64,000 bases of DNA, from positions 38,030,222 to 38,094,221 of the forward strand of contig OY744607.1 of NCBI GenBank assembly GCA_963556255.1, written 5' to 3'. This document shows positions 37,301 to 52,739 of this stretch, piece by piece. The notes beneath the pieces are model-generated. The model was not told the DNA's origin. It saw only the letters and a program-made list of their open reading frames with translations, and ran no database searches. Source of the DNA: Allolobophora icterica. Taxonomy: Eukaryota > Annelida > Clitellata > Crassiclitellata > Lumbricidae. Made by a program: the position numbers and the translations under genes. Numbering within the stretch: the first letter of the stretch is position 1; each line of letters begins with the position of its first letter.

Positions 37301-37710
37301 CCTTCACATTCAGCAAAGACTCACTGCTATTGTTCGTAATTTTCGTTCAGTCCTTGTCTACACAGCGGCCTCTGTTGGGCAAGCACGTGTCAGCTCTGCA
37401 GCATAGTTTATTTTCTGTTTACACTCTCGCTTCCGTTGGCTTTTCAAACAAATATTATTTATATCCAGCAATAAAGTTGATTTTTATCGAAAATATCTCC
37501 GAAATGTTCGACAGCTGAGTGCTGAACAGATGTAAGTTTCTTAGGTCAACAGCATGACGCTCTCCTGAAAATGTGATGTAGTGTGAACAATTTGAACCAG
37601 TTGGGTAATTAAGTCTCTAGCATGTCCAAATTTGGGACATTACTATTCTGAATAACAAGTAAAACAATACTGATCCAGTTATTTATGGCATGGGTTGGGT
37701 TGGACTCCCA
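34400..37710. other. No gene seen
   Basis: Apart from the family C SINE head (36440), a CA run (36538-36625) and TAG/TAA microsatellites (35460-35540), nothing is recognised. The frame at 36847-37080 has no known motif. Confidence 0.45.
36440..36560 (+). mobile_element. tRNA-derived SINE head, family C
   Basis: AAATGGTAGGGCACGGG and GGATCGTGGTTTGAGC look like the A and B boxes. GTAAAGACCTTGGAAAGCTG follows and runs into a CA microsatellite (36538-36625). Confidence 0.55.
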
Positions 37711-37717
37711 TGTAATG

Positions 37718-37852
37718 TGACCTCACCAAGCAGTATAAAGTCCTGAGATGTGCTGGCTCCCTGTACAGGACCTTGGGATTCGTTCAAAGGTCAAGGGTTG
37801 AGTGAAGGAAATGAGCGCTTCCACTACATTCCACATGGGATATGGGAGCTTT
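37718..37852 (+). repeat. Dispersed repeat (family C SINE body), copy 2
   Basis: Shares CAAGCAGTATAAAG, ACAGGACCTTGGGATTCGTT, AAATGAGCGCTTCCAC and GGGAGCTTT with the copy ending at 10855. Confidence 0.7.
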
Positions 37853-38734
37853 GCTCTCTATTTATGGCAGAGTATATATAGCTGTGACAGGATGAGCGAG
37901 AAGACAAGATCATGGGACACATCATGATTGAGAGTTCAAACAATAGATCAAAATGCCTAAGTAAACAGACTGTGTAATGTTGGCAACTGACGACCTGGAA
38001 TGAAAAACTAGTAAACTTTACACAGATCACGTACCTATGCAACACCAGGCACAGAAACTGTTTGTTTATACCAAAACTGTTCATAGAAAAACTACTTAAA
38101 AGAGACAGCTTTATAAACGAAAGAAAAAATGTTATAAACCATGCACAAAAATGCATTCGCACATTAGCATATTGTAAAACAATAGTTTCAGTGTTTGAGG
38201 GCATTCAAGTTGTTCTCCGGAAGTTGTTTATTGTTCACTAAATACCTAAATCGGATGTGTGTGGACAGCCACAATGAATCAACAACAAGGTCTAGCCAAA
38301 ATTAGACACTTGTGGTGACCGGTAACCAGGAAACAGATAAAAATAGACAAGTACTCAAAGCTGAGCACTTACAGGAACGTTTTTAAATCCAGGCGGGCGA
38401 GGCAAGGACCCTTAGTGGCAGCAAAGAGGATCCGGAATGTAAATAAAATGGCGTTGGCGTTGTGGCAGAACATGCTAAAGACATCCTCAACTAAACAGTT
38501 CAAGCTTAAGGATTTATTGACTCTTGACTGACAGATAGCAACGGCTCAAATGAAGTCCAGCTGCTCCACTATGAACACGATTCTTGAATAGAAAGAGAAG
38601 AGAATGAGTAACACGAGAATTATTGGCTAAACAACACGGGCTATCACTGTAAGATACCCAATTCAGAAGCTATACAAAGGATCAAGAAAGCATAGAATAT
38701 TCTAGGTTTCAAACTGGCAGCAGTTTTATCAACT

Positions 38735-38773
<39 letters not shown>
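38735..38773. repeat. (CAG)13 microsatellite
   Basis: Thirteen uninterrupted CAG units. No coding frame in the neighbourhood supports a polyglutamine protein. Confidence 0.95.
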
Positions 38774-38774
<1 letters not shown>

Positions 38775-39269
38775 GAGAGATGGAATGGATCCAGATGGAA
38801 TGGATCACCAGCAGCCATTACTCTTGGTTAATTCCGTTAAATATAAACAACAATTACCACACAAGACATGTCTCCAACATTTCTCCTGTTTTTATCAATA
38901 CATACACTTATAGTTCACAATTTGGCATTTCTCTTCCTTTTCACACAGACTGTGTGTCTTGGAATTGCCATCCCAAAAGCAAGAAATCTTTGCAGTGCAT
39001 TTACAAAGTTTTGATTGATTGATTGATTGATAGAGAAGTATCACTGAAATTCAAATGTGAAAGAATGTTGAGAATCATGAAACTAATTAAATACACAACA
39101 AAAAGTATTTTTCCAGTTCAAACACAGCTCACCAACTGAAGCTTGCTACTCAACAGAAGACAAGTCAAGAGAAGTTAGAGAAGTTAAACTAAAGTACCTT
39201 TGTTTCACAGTTTTATGGCTAATGTTTCACCCCTTTTGAAGTTTTGAGATGTGTGAAAAAATTTGACTC

Positions 39270-39470
39270 CTGCTAGGGCAGAAATGTGTTTTGATTTCTG
39301 CTTCACCTGTGCCCATATATAGCCTACCGGTACTCAGCTGTAACGAGTACACTGTTGGTGGGAAGATGAGACAGCAAGGGAGAAAACTAGCCACTCACTC
39401 TGACATGATAAGACTAAGAAAATGAAGTTTCTAACACTTATACCCATAACTACCTGTCAGGCTAGATTCA
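39270..39470 (+). mobile_element. tRNA-derived SINE, family A, 5'-truncated
   Basis: Contains TCCTGCTAGGGCAGAAATG, CACCTGTGCCC, GAGTACACTGTTGGTGGG and the family 3' body. The tRNA-like head is missing. Confidence 0.7.
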
Positions 39471-39479
39471 GACTACCCT

Positions 39480-41053
39480 TCTTTGACATACGGTGTCACA
39501 ACTACTAGTATACCTCTTGAAGTGATACTTAAATCGCTCAAAACTCCTTCACACCAACACTGTCATCCAGCATAGCCTGTATTATGATGGTTATAACCTC
39601 TGGCATTTGAACTTGAACTGTACAGACTTTGAATAAGTCCACAGTTTAAATACAGTACAGTATTACCGAAATTTGATGATGTCCCTAACAACAGTTCAGA
39701 AGTGCACACTGAAGAAACATCAACCTTCAACAGACTGGAAGAGGTTAAGATTTCACCTCAGAGTGATCAATAGTGTCATAACAAGAGTCACTACTCCAAA
39801 GCAGACTTATCTGAATGGTAGGAGCAGTAAGTATGAATCTGATGCGCAAATAGTTTCAAATGAGATTAACTAGACAACCTAGGGTGTCCTGGTAATGTTG
39901 TTTAAGAAAACTTCATACTAGATAACATTAAAATAGACAGCTTGGCTATCAGGTTATTTGTAGGATACATAATGCAGTTTGGTTCCAATAAAGAATATTC
40001 TAATCTATTCTATTCTATAAGCTGAATTAAGCAACAGTGCTGCTTACAACTCCTTCACTGCCACTTACCAAACATACAATATTTATGTGAACACGATAAA
40101 AATTATGAGCATGCAAAAATGCCACGGTGATTAATTACCCATAGTAAATTATTTTGGTCTACACCTATGCCTACATAGTACATACCAGTGATAAGTAACT
40201 GCTGAAAGAACAAGACTTTTGGGATGGACAAAACATATAGATTACACACAAGCACATATATCAACACAAATACACAATGTACAATTGTACATACTTGCAT
40301 ACCATTGCACACATACATATTTGCCTATACGTGTATCAGTATAAGAAAGTATTTGTGTGTGTGCATATTATTGCCTTTTAAGTTGCTCCTAAGGCTATAC
40401 AGGCGCTGTATATCCCAGATAGTTATATCAGGGATGGACCATGGTTAGGTTAAGGCATTCTCCAGCAGGAACTCCCAAGTTTAAATCTTCTGGTGGGACA
40501 AACATAAATCAGGCCTTTGAATTCGACAACAAAGTGAACCAACTGAAATGTATGACCAATAAGAAATGAAATACATACTCCTAACGAAATCAAATTTATT
40601 GCTGAAATATACTCTTAATAAAAATCTAATTAATTGCTTAAATATATAACTAATAACTGTACAGATTTCGATGAGTTTCAAGCTATTGACGAACAAGACA
40701 AAGGAGAAGAGAGATATCTAAAAAAGTTGAGCAGATGCAGACGACAAACAAAGGAGCCTAGAAAAATGACCTAATGACACCTGGCGCGGTGTTAGCACAG
40801 TCATCAAATGAAATCAATATCCATCCATCCATCTAAACGCAACAAAATCCAATGTTCAGCTGACAAAGCAGCTGCAAGCCAACGAATTCAAGCGAATGAA
40901 TTCACACACAGGATTATCGGATTAACACTCAAACACAGCAACACACACACACACACACTCACACAATTGTAACATAATATTGGGCCCTAATGTCATTCAA
41001 CTATTCCACAGGCTACCAGAAACTTGATAGAAATGCCAACTGTACAATTTCTG

Positions 41054-41103
<50 letters not shown>

Positions 41104-41860
41104 TGTTTGTATGTGTGTGTGTGTGTGTGCATGTGTGTGTGTCTGTTTTCCTAAATGTATGCCTGAGTCATAGCAATAAAGAGGTTATAATTCAATAAAC
41201 TGGTGCATTTACAGTGCATCTAAAATTCATCTAGAATGCGTTTACAACATACAACATGGTTACCATGCATTTACAATATAAAATGCATTACCCTGAAGAA
41301 TGCAATATTAAAAGCATTTACAATACATTACAGAGTGTATGTTTTATCATTCATCTTTTTTCATGAAAGCGTACATTTACAGTAAAATGACAAAGACAAA
41401 CAATAAACAGTAGATGCTAGGAAGATCTCACAGAGAATGGGGAAAATCTTAATGCAAGTCAGCACAAAATTAGCATTGGATGTTATATTTGTATAAAAGT
41501 GGAACGTTACAAAATAGCAGTGGATACAGGTGATAGCTGCACATGTGAGATCAGTACATATGTTTGTTCCACATTTAATAAGTTGTGTCTACAGCTGCTG
41601 TTATCACTGTTATTTTTAAGCATGGCAATTATCAAGGGTTATGGAATCGTGGCACATATAGTTTGTGATTATGGCATGATTGATGGGACTTGCCACACCC
41701 GTATCGTAATGGCTACCATTTTCAAATATCAAACAGCTTTCGGTAATGCAGTTCATTGCGAACCGAACTAAAATGGACAAATAAGTAGGCTTATATCTAT
41801 GGCAATTTTTAGCTATTTGTTTCTTATTTCCCAAAGATAAAATTTTCACTATATTGTAAT
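39480..41860. other. No gene seen
   Basis: A LINE-like tail ending in (ATTCT)n is at 39960-40020 and a GT run at 41055. The frame at 41499-41771 has a hydrophobic segment and several Cys but no recognised family, so I do not call it a gene. Confidence 0.45.
41055..41145. repeat. (GT)n microsatellite
   Basis: Interrupted GT run. Confidence 0.95.
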
Positions 41861-41872
41861 ATAAGGTACTGC

Positions 41873-42417
41873 CAATGATGGAATAGTCAGAGTGACCATT
41901 TAAATAGAATAGTAAATAGTACCTGTACGAAACTATTTAAATAGTATTTTAAATAGTAAATAGCTATCAACTATTGCATAAACCATATGACTATTTATAA
42001 ACTATTTAGGAATTAACGGTTTCAGTAAGAGATATTTTTTGGGAAGCCTGCAATTTTCTACTGTTTTAACACTCAGTTATTAGTTCTGGGTAACTTTAAG
42101 TAAAATCAATGATTAGAGTTTAATAAACATCGAGGTAATATTATTATGTTAACTATATAGAGTTAAAGAACTTTGGGTTTAATATGTACATAATTACAGA
42201 AGTAATTTGAAATTTATTCTCTGTATACTGGTCAGTTACTATTAACTTTGTAACAAATGGTCAATAGGCACATACTATTTAAATACTATTTCAATAGTCC
42301 TTTTACTATTTCAATAGTCCTTTTACATAACTAGTTTAAATTTAGTGACATAAACAGCTATTAACTATTTAAATACTATTTAAATAGTATTTACTAGTTA
42401 ACTTCTATCCAACACTG
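41873..42417. mobile_element. hAT-like MITE with ATTTAAATAGT-rich core
   Basis: This 545-bp element starts CAATGATGGAATAGT and ends CTATCCAACACTG, an imperfect inverted pair. The flanks are GGTACTGC (41865-41872) and GCTACTGC (42418-42425), an 8-bp target duplication with one mismatch. The body consists largely of CTATTTAAATA-type short inverted motifs. Confidence 0.75.
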
Positions 42418-43183
42418 GCTACTGCATGAAAACTCCTATCATTGTCATACATTAAATTACAAATATATAAAATCTGTAGCCTATGTAGGATAGAAGTTTT
42501 CTTCATAGAATCGAACATTAAGAACCCAAGTTTTAACACTGCTCAGTGTTGTCCAGGTTTGCAGTCTGACAAAAGCTGCAAGTGATAGACCACGAAACTG
42601 CTAAATACTGTTTACATTCGACTTAAATTACAGTAATTTAATACAAGGGAATTGGTGTCATATTATTTTAGTCCAGGGTAAATAACTATTCCATTACATT
42701 AATCTGACGCTCTAGGCCTCACAAAATACGCTTCGCAATGGCCGTGTCAACATTGCATGACACCAATTCTCAGAGTTCACGACGCACAATGTCGCACATG
42801 GCGACTCTCAGAGTCGTTTTTAAACCTCTCCATAGCACCTTTAATGTAGATACAGCAATACACGCTGTGGTGAAAAACCGATAACGAACTATTAAGTTCA
42901 ATTCGTTTAGTTGACAAAACCTCTGTCGTTAGCAAAAACATACTTCGAACAATCGCACTAAAGTAGACCTTTCTGTAACTTAATCTGACCATTTACACTG
43001 TGGATTTGGTCCTGTTCAGAGGCCAATGAATCAAACATTAATAGTCCCAAGTGTTTTGCCATCTTAAAAGGTGAACGTTTAGAGTCGCTCGACGCCCTGA
43101 AGTAAACCAAATAAAGACGCACAATTGCATGAAAAACAAATCCACGAGAATCGATTATATAAAACAGCTAATTAATTACTTAC

Positions 43184-43400
43184 CACCAAAAACCGTCAAC
43201 GGACGTAAGCTTTGAATGTACCTCTTCCAACGAGAACTTGGAACGACCGATCAACTACTCCGCGATTGACGCCAAACAGCTTCGGTTCCAGCCGAGCTTC
43301 AGCGACTGCGGAAACCAGTCAATCAATCAGTCGACAGAGGGCGGCTGAGGCAGTCAAACGGCAGAGGGCGTTACTATACAATAATCTATCCGGGTACTGC
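43184..43400 (-). promoter_or_regulatory. Candidate 5' untranslated exon / promoter block of the L1-family gene
   Basis: On the minus strand this stretch is richer in CG dinucleotides than its surroundings. It ends in a consensus donor (GGTG|GTAAGT, GT at 43183-43182). No convincing coding frame was seen. The first coding exon at 28656 has a 3' splice site and so needs a noncoding exon upstream. This is the best candidate I could find by eye, 14.5 kb away. The upper limit is arbitrary because no transcription start can be read. It could equally belong to another transcript. Confidence 0.3.
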
Positions 43401-43689
43401 CCGACGTAGCACCTCACTGCAACCATTCATCCGATAAGACTTCAAACGCGGTGACGTAGATTATTGATATTCATGATGTCTATGATGCGTCATGAATATT
43501 AGTGTTCATGATGTGTGTAAGACGCGCCAAAGATTTTGACTTGACCAAGCGAGATTCAGTCCCGACGATAGTGAGAGTAGAGATGTTGCGAATTAGCCTA
43601 CTTTCAGAGTCGTACCCAAGACTCAAATTCGCCCAACTTGGTTTCACAGTACATTTCTCTATATCTTCTTTTTTTGAGTGGATTAAAGA

Positions 43690-43885
43690 CATAGGCGTAA
43701 TTTGTGGGGTACGAGGGGTACCCGTACCTCCCACTTTTTGAACTGGGGGTACCGTACCCCCACTTTTGAACAATGTCAATCAATATTTTATCATTGTGCC
43801 CCGCCCAGAGATAGCAGTCTTCGTCTTGCTTCGTGTATGTAAGAAATTGGTGCCCTCACTTTTTAGACCAAAGTTACACCCCGTA
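43690..43885 (+). repeat. Dispersed GGGGTAC repeat, copy 1
   Basis: CATAGGCGTAATTTGTGGGG, GAGGGGTACCCGTACC, CCACTTTTTGAACTGGGGGT, CAATGTCAATCAATATTTTA and GTATGTAAGAAATTGGT are shared in order with 56015-56215. No terminal repeats are clear. Confidence 0.8.
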
Positions 43886-44429
43886 TTAAAGATGTCATCA
43901 TCATGGTCGATGAATGGGAAAGGTCACTAGGTCATCAAAACACCTGCTCTCGCATTCGTTTCACAGGTTACAGAAGGCATTGCGTGAGTAAAAGAGATTG
44001 TATGCATATATATGCACATATGTAAATGAGCGACCGGAGGGAGGCAAGGGGGCATTTGCCCCCTAGATTTTGAAAATATTTTACAAAGATAAAATCTTTT
44101 GAATATTATGATTATACATTTATACCAACAGTCCTAACACGATTCTCAATGCTAAAAAAAACAATTATTTAGAGAAGTCAGCTATTCAGCTATGCAAAAA
44201 AGGCCATTTCCCCCCCCCCCCACAAAAGTTTGCGCCCCCAGAAAATTTTGCTCCGCCCCCTGCAATTTTTTGTCCCCATAAAAAAATTCCTGCGGACGCC
44301 CATGTATATGTATTTATGTATTATGTGTGTGTAAGGCTGTAATCATATGTAAAAATAAAATTAAAATAATAGTTTGAATGGTTACCATGCCATTTAAGGT
44401 TAGTGTGTACGGACCGTACTAGCTCAAGA

Positions 44430-44530
44430 TTCAAAGCTCTTAGATGCAGCCACCACCGGTATGCGAACCGAGATCTACAAGCACAAAGGTGCCTGGGACG
44501 TACGCTCTAACCAATGTAGCTAACTAGGCC
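44430..44530 (-). mobile_element. tRNA-like SINE fragment
   Basis: In reverse orientation it shows CTAGTTAGCTACATTGGTTA, then a B-box-like GGTTCGCATACCGG. Confidence 0.5.
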
Positions 44531-44984
44531 AGTGTGTTTGTGTGCGTGCGTGCGTGGGTGCGTGTGTGTCTGCTCTGTCCAAGCGTCTAGCTCATCGTAA
44601 ATCTGTGTCTCTATCTGTATGCTTGTCCGTGTGTCTGTATCTCAATGACTTTTTTGTTGTAAAAATGGTTCGTTACATTATGCAGGCAGCTGTTTTGGCT
44701 GATGAACCATATCGCATGAGCAGCGATCGCGTGTCTCGCAGTGAAGCCAATGATACCAATAATGTAAATGTAGCCCTAGATGTGCACGTTTCACTATAGC
44801 GACCGTATGGCGTCGGCCCTACTCGTTTTTTTCCGACGAATTGATCGGGTGATCCTTGACTACCACTGCGCGTTTGAGTGGCAAACACGCAATCCCGTCG
44901 CCTCATTTACTGGACGCACTCGGCCAGAACTGTAATCGACTCATTTGATGAGTCGAAATGCGGTCGCAGTTGAATTTAGAATCA

Positions 44985-45217
44985 GGCTGGCACGTGGTGG
45001 CTCAGTGATAAGTTCGGCGCCTTCTGACCGGAGGGTTGCAGGTTCGAATCCCACTCTAGCCGCTGCGTACGGACCTTGGGCAAGTCCTTCACTCGCGATT
45101 GGTCGTGGCGCTTCGGCAGTATCAATGCTGCAGTCGGGAGCGCCTCTGAGTAGTAGTAGAATTGAGGAGGCGCTATAGAAATATTCGAAAAAAATATAAA
45201 AAAATAAAATAAAATAA
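44985..45217 (+). mobile_element. tRNA-derived SINE, family B, nearly complete
   Basis: The tRNA-like head (44985-45061) has A-box-like GTGGCTCAGTGATAAG, B-box AGGTTCGAATCCCACT and pairing ends GGCTGG and CTAGCC. The body contains GACCTTGGGCAAGTCC. The 3' end is GGGAGCGCCTCTGAGTAG then GGCGCTATAGAAAT, followed by an A-rich tail. The 3' end resembles the LINE tail at 5705-5760. It is a retroposed copy, not a functional tRNA, because the anticodon stem is poorly paired. Confidence 0.85.
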
Positions 45218-45639
45218 TTAGTTTGATATGCCGAGGGGATATTGCTGTCGGGTGCAAACAACAACATCTAGGGAATGAAAATGGATTCATCGTTACGCCG
45301 TCTGACGAAATAGCCACGACATCTAGCGAACGTTATACATTTATTTCTATTGCACGTGCTACCTAGCACCACGCTTTATCCCGACATCTTGCGAATGTCA
45401 AGTATGAGTTTTCAATCGTAACATTAGTCTTAAACTCGAGATTTCTACAGCCTCAAAAAGAGCGAAGTCGCGTGAACAGCGCTTATTCACCGCGCTTAGT
45501 CAAAACAAAATCGATAGGCAGGTAGGGTTAACATCGGCTCCAGTTCAAGATCCAAAGATTTGATGTTCAGTTGGGTCCAGGCTTTCAAGGATTCTGGCAG
45601 TGAGAATCTTCCAATTGGCATCGACTGACTGTTTCTGAG

Positions 45640-46000
45640 AGGTTCTCGTGGCACAGTGAAGAGGTTAGTGTGTTCGGACTGTCAACCAAGAGGTCTATGG
45701 GTGCAAATCCTTGCCAGGGAAGAAAGAACTTTCAATACATCTTTTCCTCTGGTGCCCCAGAACGAACTCAGCCATAACATGAGTACACTGACTGACCGTT
45801 CACTGTCGGAGGGTAGATCAGTCAGCGTTGAGAGGATTAGCCACCCGCCTTCATATGCCGAGGCTAAGAAAACTTAAGTCGCTTGCACTTCATATTCTTA
45901 GTTCTTCATATTCTTATATCTTCATATTCTTATTCTTAACCCCGAGAGGTTAGCTCAAGGTACTGCTCTTCTTCTAAGACAGAAAGAGAAAACGGATGTG
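45640..46000 (+). mobile_element. tRNA-derived SINE, family A
   Basis: The head GAGGTTCTCGTGGCACAGTG is followed by GAGGTTAGTGTGTTCGGACT, GGGTGCAAATCCTTGCC, ATGAGTACACTGACTGACC and CCGAGGCTAAG. A short TTCATATTCTTA repeat separates the body from the GAGAGGTTAGCTCAAGG end. The open frame at 45656-45877 is a reading of this SINE, not a gene. Confidence 0.8.
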
Positions 46001-46382
46001 ATAGTAGTTGAGGGGGTGAGGCAGCAACCCCGCAGCGGGACAAGATGGAACCCTTTTCGTCTGCTTCATCGCTGGAATTAAGCTACCCCGGGCTCCTGGA
46101 CCTCCTCGAGATCTTCTGTGGGGCATCAGAGGCGGTCATGCACGGGTGAGGTTAATTCGCTGCTTCGAAGCGACCCCTCCGTCCCTCGGGGGATCAGATC
46201 GGGCGAAACTTCAAGGGTCCCTGGCGTCGTCTTCTGCGCTCGACTAATGACCGACTGCTATTATGAGGATCGTTTATGCGGAGCAACGACATCCACCGAC
46301 CTCTGACCTCTGGATGGAAGAGAGACGGACTCCACGTCTTATGTCGCCTCCAGTCTACGATTAACACATGTGCAGAGAAGAC

Positions 46383-46406
46383 ACTGTCTGTCTGTCTATC
46401 TGTCTA

Positions 46407-46439
<33 letters not shown>

Positions 46440-46725
46440 ATCACAGCATGTTTTGTTGCCTGTATATTATATTGTGTCTGTATATGCCTGTTTGTCTGTC
46501 TGTCTGTCTGTCTGTCTATAGCTGTACATCTGTCTGTCTGTCTGTCTTTCTGCATCACAGCATGTTTTGTTGCCTGTAGCCTATATTGTGCCTGTATATG
46601 TGTCTGTTTGTCTGTCTATCTGTCTGTAGCTGTACCTGTCTGTCTGTCTGTCTGACCATGGTTTCGTTGTCTGCATGCATGTAAGTCTCATATTTGCCTG
46701 TCTGTCTGTTTATATGTCTGTTTAA
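46383..46725. repeat. TCTG microsatellite with a longer duplicated segment
   Basis: TCTG runs alternate with two copies of ATCACAGCATGTTTTGTTGC (46439 and 46555), showing a larger duplicated unit of about 116 bp. A smaller TCTG run is at 20386-20426. Confidence 0.9.
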
Positions 46726-47723
46726 CCGGAGCCTGCAACCTGCGTATCTGTTTACATATTGTCTGCCTGTCTCTGTATTTCTGGTCATCAGCGGCACGTG
46801 CATCTGATGGTTCATTCGATGCCAATCCGCTGAAGACACTTCAGTGACGGAGGCGGCTGGCGTGGAATGCCAATCAGAGGATGGGATGGGCTTCGAAACT
46901 GCCAATCAACCTAATGGACAGTTTCCAAATATCCTCTGGTAAATCATCGCTAGATGACATCGTGTGCTTCGCAGTATGGCCTGTGCTAGTATATGCTATA
47001 ATGCACGCGAAGACTTAGAGTTATTTGCATATAATGTGGAATTGGCTTTGCGTTATATAAATAGGTCTACCGTTTAAATTGTAATAGATCAACTTGCGCT
47101 ATACTCCATCTCAATTTTATATCTCTGAAAATATGTGCATACCGTAGGCCTATACGTAGCCCACATACGTATATAATATATATAGTCATCTGCGAGCCTT
47201 TCATAAAAAGTTGCATTGTAATCATATTCATGGGCCCGTCCTGGTGGCACCTAAAGTTTCCGTGCATTGTTTTGTTTACTGTCAAAGAACTGACGTAAAC
47301 TTGTCCAAAATATTGGGGGAGGGGCATTTGGTTATTCATTCTACACTTGTCGCATTGGGTGTACAGTCCATCTCAATTATTGGGGGCAGGTGCCCCGGCT
47401 GCTCGGCCCCCCCCCCGAGTCTATGCCTATGTGTCTACATATTATGTTGCAAGAATCCAGAAAAGAAATTCTGTTTGTTTGCAGTTATCGTGAGCACACA
47501 ACAGCTGACAATGAACAGTAAAAGTCTATGATGATGGGTTACTGAATATGTGATATGGTCCATGATGCTGGTCAACACAAGGAAGCTGCTGTGTTGATAT
47601 CTCGTGCGATGTGGACTGATATCGGGGCACGAGTAGAGAAGATCATCGTCAAGAGTACGAAGGCGTCGTTAAACATCGACACATGTCACGACACCTATAT
47701 ATGTATGGCACGAGAGCCTATGA

Positions 47724-47871
47724 TTAACTGGAATGGTTTATGGAGACGGAGTGGCGGTCTGAGATGGCGGTTGGATGATGTTGCGCCAAGTGCGTCGCCA
47801 ATGTCCTTGACTGACAGAATCCCTTGTGGCATATGTCACAGTTGAATGGTTTCTGTTCCGCGTGGGTGTAT
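47724..47871 (-). CDS. Odd-skipped-related transcription factor, exon 3 (zinc finger 3 and C terminus)
   Basis: This terminal coding exon has a CTGTTTCAG acceptor (start 47871) and a stop codon at 47726-47724. It encodes [10 protein letters not shown], then finger 3 (281-301) [17 protein letters not shown]...H, and a short tail ending [15 protein letters not shown] is the hallmark of the third finger of OSR proteins. The usual HSKEKP linker is AEQKP here. The tail after the finger is only about 17 residues, so this is a compact three-finger member and not a many-fingered Bowl-like one. The frame across both introns is uninterrupted. The gene lies on the same strand as the L1-family gene and about 19 kb upstream of its first coding exon. 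I see no polyadenylation signal that I would defend. Confidence 0.93.
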
Positions 47872-47904
47872 CTGAAACAGATACCCAGACACATCAACAA
47901 TAGC

Positions 47905-48910
47905 ATAGAATAGTATATTATGGTATAGTATGTAATATGGTATAGCATACAGTATAATATATATTTATAATAGTATATAGGCCTACATAGTATGGTATCC
48001 TATAGTATATGGCATGGCATAGCATAACTATTATAGAATAGAATAGCATATTTTAGTATTGTATAGTATACGGTATGGTATAGTATTGTATAGTATATTA
48101 TTGTCAGTGATGGGCAATAGTTAACTAAAAAGTTGCTAACTTTTAGTTTAACTAATAAAATAGTTTAGTTAAAACCATAGTTTAACTAAAAAAATTTAGT
48201 TGCTAACTAAAAAGTTTAACTAAAAAAATCAGCAATTCACAACTATTTTCTACAATGAACATTGAACACTGTCAACAACTCAACGCGAAACTTATTGATT
48301 AACACTGCATGGTTTTAGCATTAACAGCCTGTGTTTTCAAATTCATGCACTACTTACAGTATGCCTGCAGTGTGACTGTAGGCTATAAGAGTACACATTG
48401 CATAGTTTGAAGGTGAAATTGTCATTGACGCTCTGCATTATTACAGTTCACTTCACCTCTGTTATTGTGAAAATGTTTGTCGTAAAAAGTTGGAAAAAAG
48501 TTGGAAAAAGTTTAACTACTTTTTTTAGTTTAGTTAACTACTTTCCAAAATTAGTTGCCAACTTTAGTTAAACTATATTTTTTTAGTTGGAAAATAGTTT
48601 TAGTTTAACTAAAAAAAATTAGTTTAGTGCCCATCACTGATTATTGTATGGTATACTATAGCATAGTATATAGTATTGTATGGTACAGCATAGTATGATA
48701 TAGCAAAGCTATAGCATATCTATAGTATAGCATAGTAGGCCTATAGCATTAATCATATTCATGAGCCCGTCATGGCATATAGCTTAGCATATAGTATAGC
48801 ATAGCATAGTATAGTATAGTGCAGGAATATATTATAGCATAGCATATCATAGCACATATTATAGTATAGGTCCTATAGATTAGTGTAGTATAGAGCATAA
48901 CATATCGGAA
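47905..48910. repeat. Degenerate TATAG/CATAG repeat, interrupted by the hAT-like MITE
   Basis: Irregular 5-bp units (ATAGTATAGCATAG) occupy 47905-48104 and 48640-48910 in intron 2 of the OSR gene, with a smaller patch at 51730-51790. Confidence 0.85.
48105..48639. mobile_element. hAT-like MITE in intron 2 of the odd-skipped-related gene
   Basis: This 535-bp element starts CAGTGATGGGCAATAG and ends GTGCCCATCACTG. It is flanked by a perfect 8-bp target duplication ATTATTGT (48097-48104 and 48640-48647). The subterminal parts are runs of AGTTAACTAA and AGTTTAACTA motifs in both orientations. The perfect duplication suggests it is the youngest of the hAT-like insertions here. It carries no coding frame. 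Confidence 0.9.
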
Positions 48911-49160
48911 ATTAATGAATGGCTGACTATATAGGCCTACGTTAATTCGCAGCGTTTATGAATGGGAGATGTTTGGAGGGCGTTAAATGAATGCTCTATT
49001 ATATATAGTATACATTAGGCCTACATTACAACGCAACAACGAAATATAATGCAATGTATATAATTACATTATATGATACATTATATTGTATTAGCTGCAT
49101 AATATGTTACATATTATAGGCCCTATAGTAAGTGATTAGGTAGAATAGTGTATAACATAC

Positions 49161-49316
49161 ACGTGGTCTCTGAGATGGTCCTGCCTTCTGAAGCGTTTGT
49201 TGCAGTATTTACATGGAAATGGTCTTTCGTCCGTGTGAGTTCGAACGTGGATCAGCAGATTGTAGGACTTCGTGAACTTTCGACCGCACGTCGAGCAGTT
49301 GTACTGCTTCTTCGGC
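49161..49316 (-). CDS. Odd-skipped-related transcription factor, exon 2 (zinc fingers 1 and 2)
   Basis: This 156-nt exon runs from an ATCACAG acceptor (start 49316) to a GT|GTATGT donor at 49160. It encodes residues 218-270. Finger 1 (225-245) is [19 protein letters not shown]. After the TDERPFP linker, finger 2 (253-273) is [17 protein letters not shown]. The motifs [10 protein letters not shown] and [10 protein letters not shown] are near-diagnostic for the odd-skipped family (odd, bowl, sob, OSR1, OSR2). The second zinc-binding His of finger 2 lies across the splice junction, completed as VYTH by exon 3. Val at residue 270 replaces the Arg usual in RYIH. The zinc ligands C225, C228, H241, H245, C253, C256, H269 and H273 are all present. 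Confidence 0.95.

Positions 49317-52739
<3,423 letters not shown>

Noticed and set aside
38735..38773. Polyglutamine-coding exon
   Set aside because: The CAG run has no surrounding conserved frame or splice sites.
44985..45061. Functional tRNA gene
   Set aside because: The anticodon stem pairs poorly and the sequence continues into a SINE body and A-rich tail.
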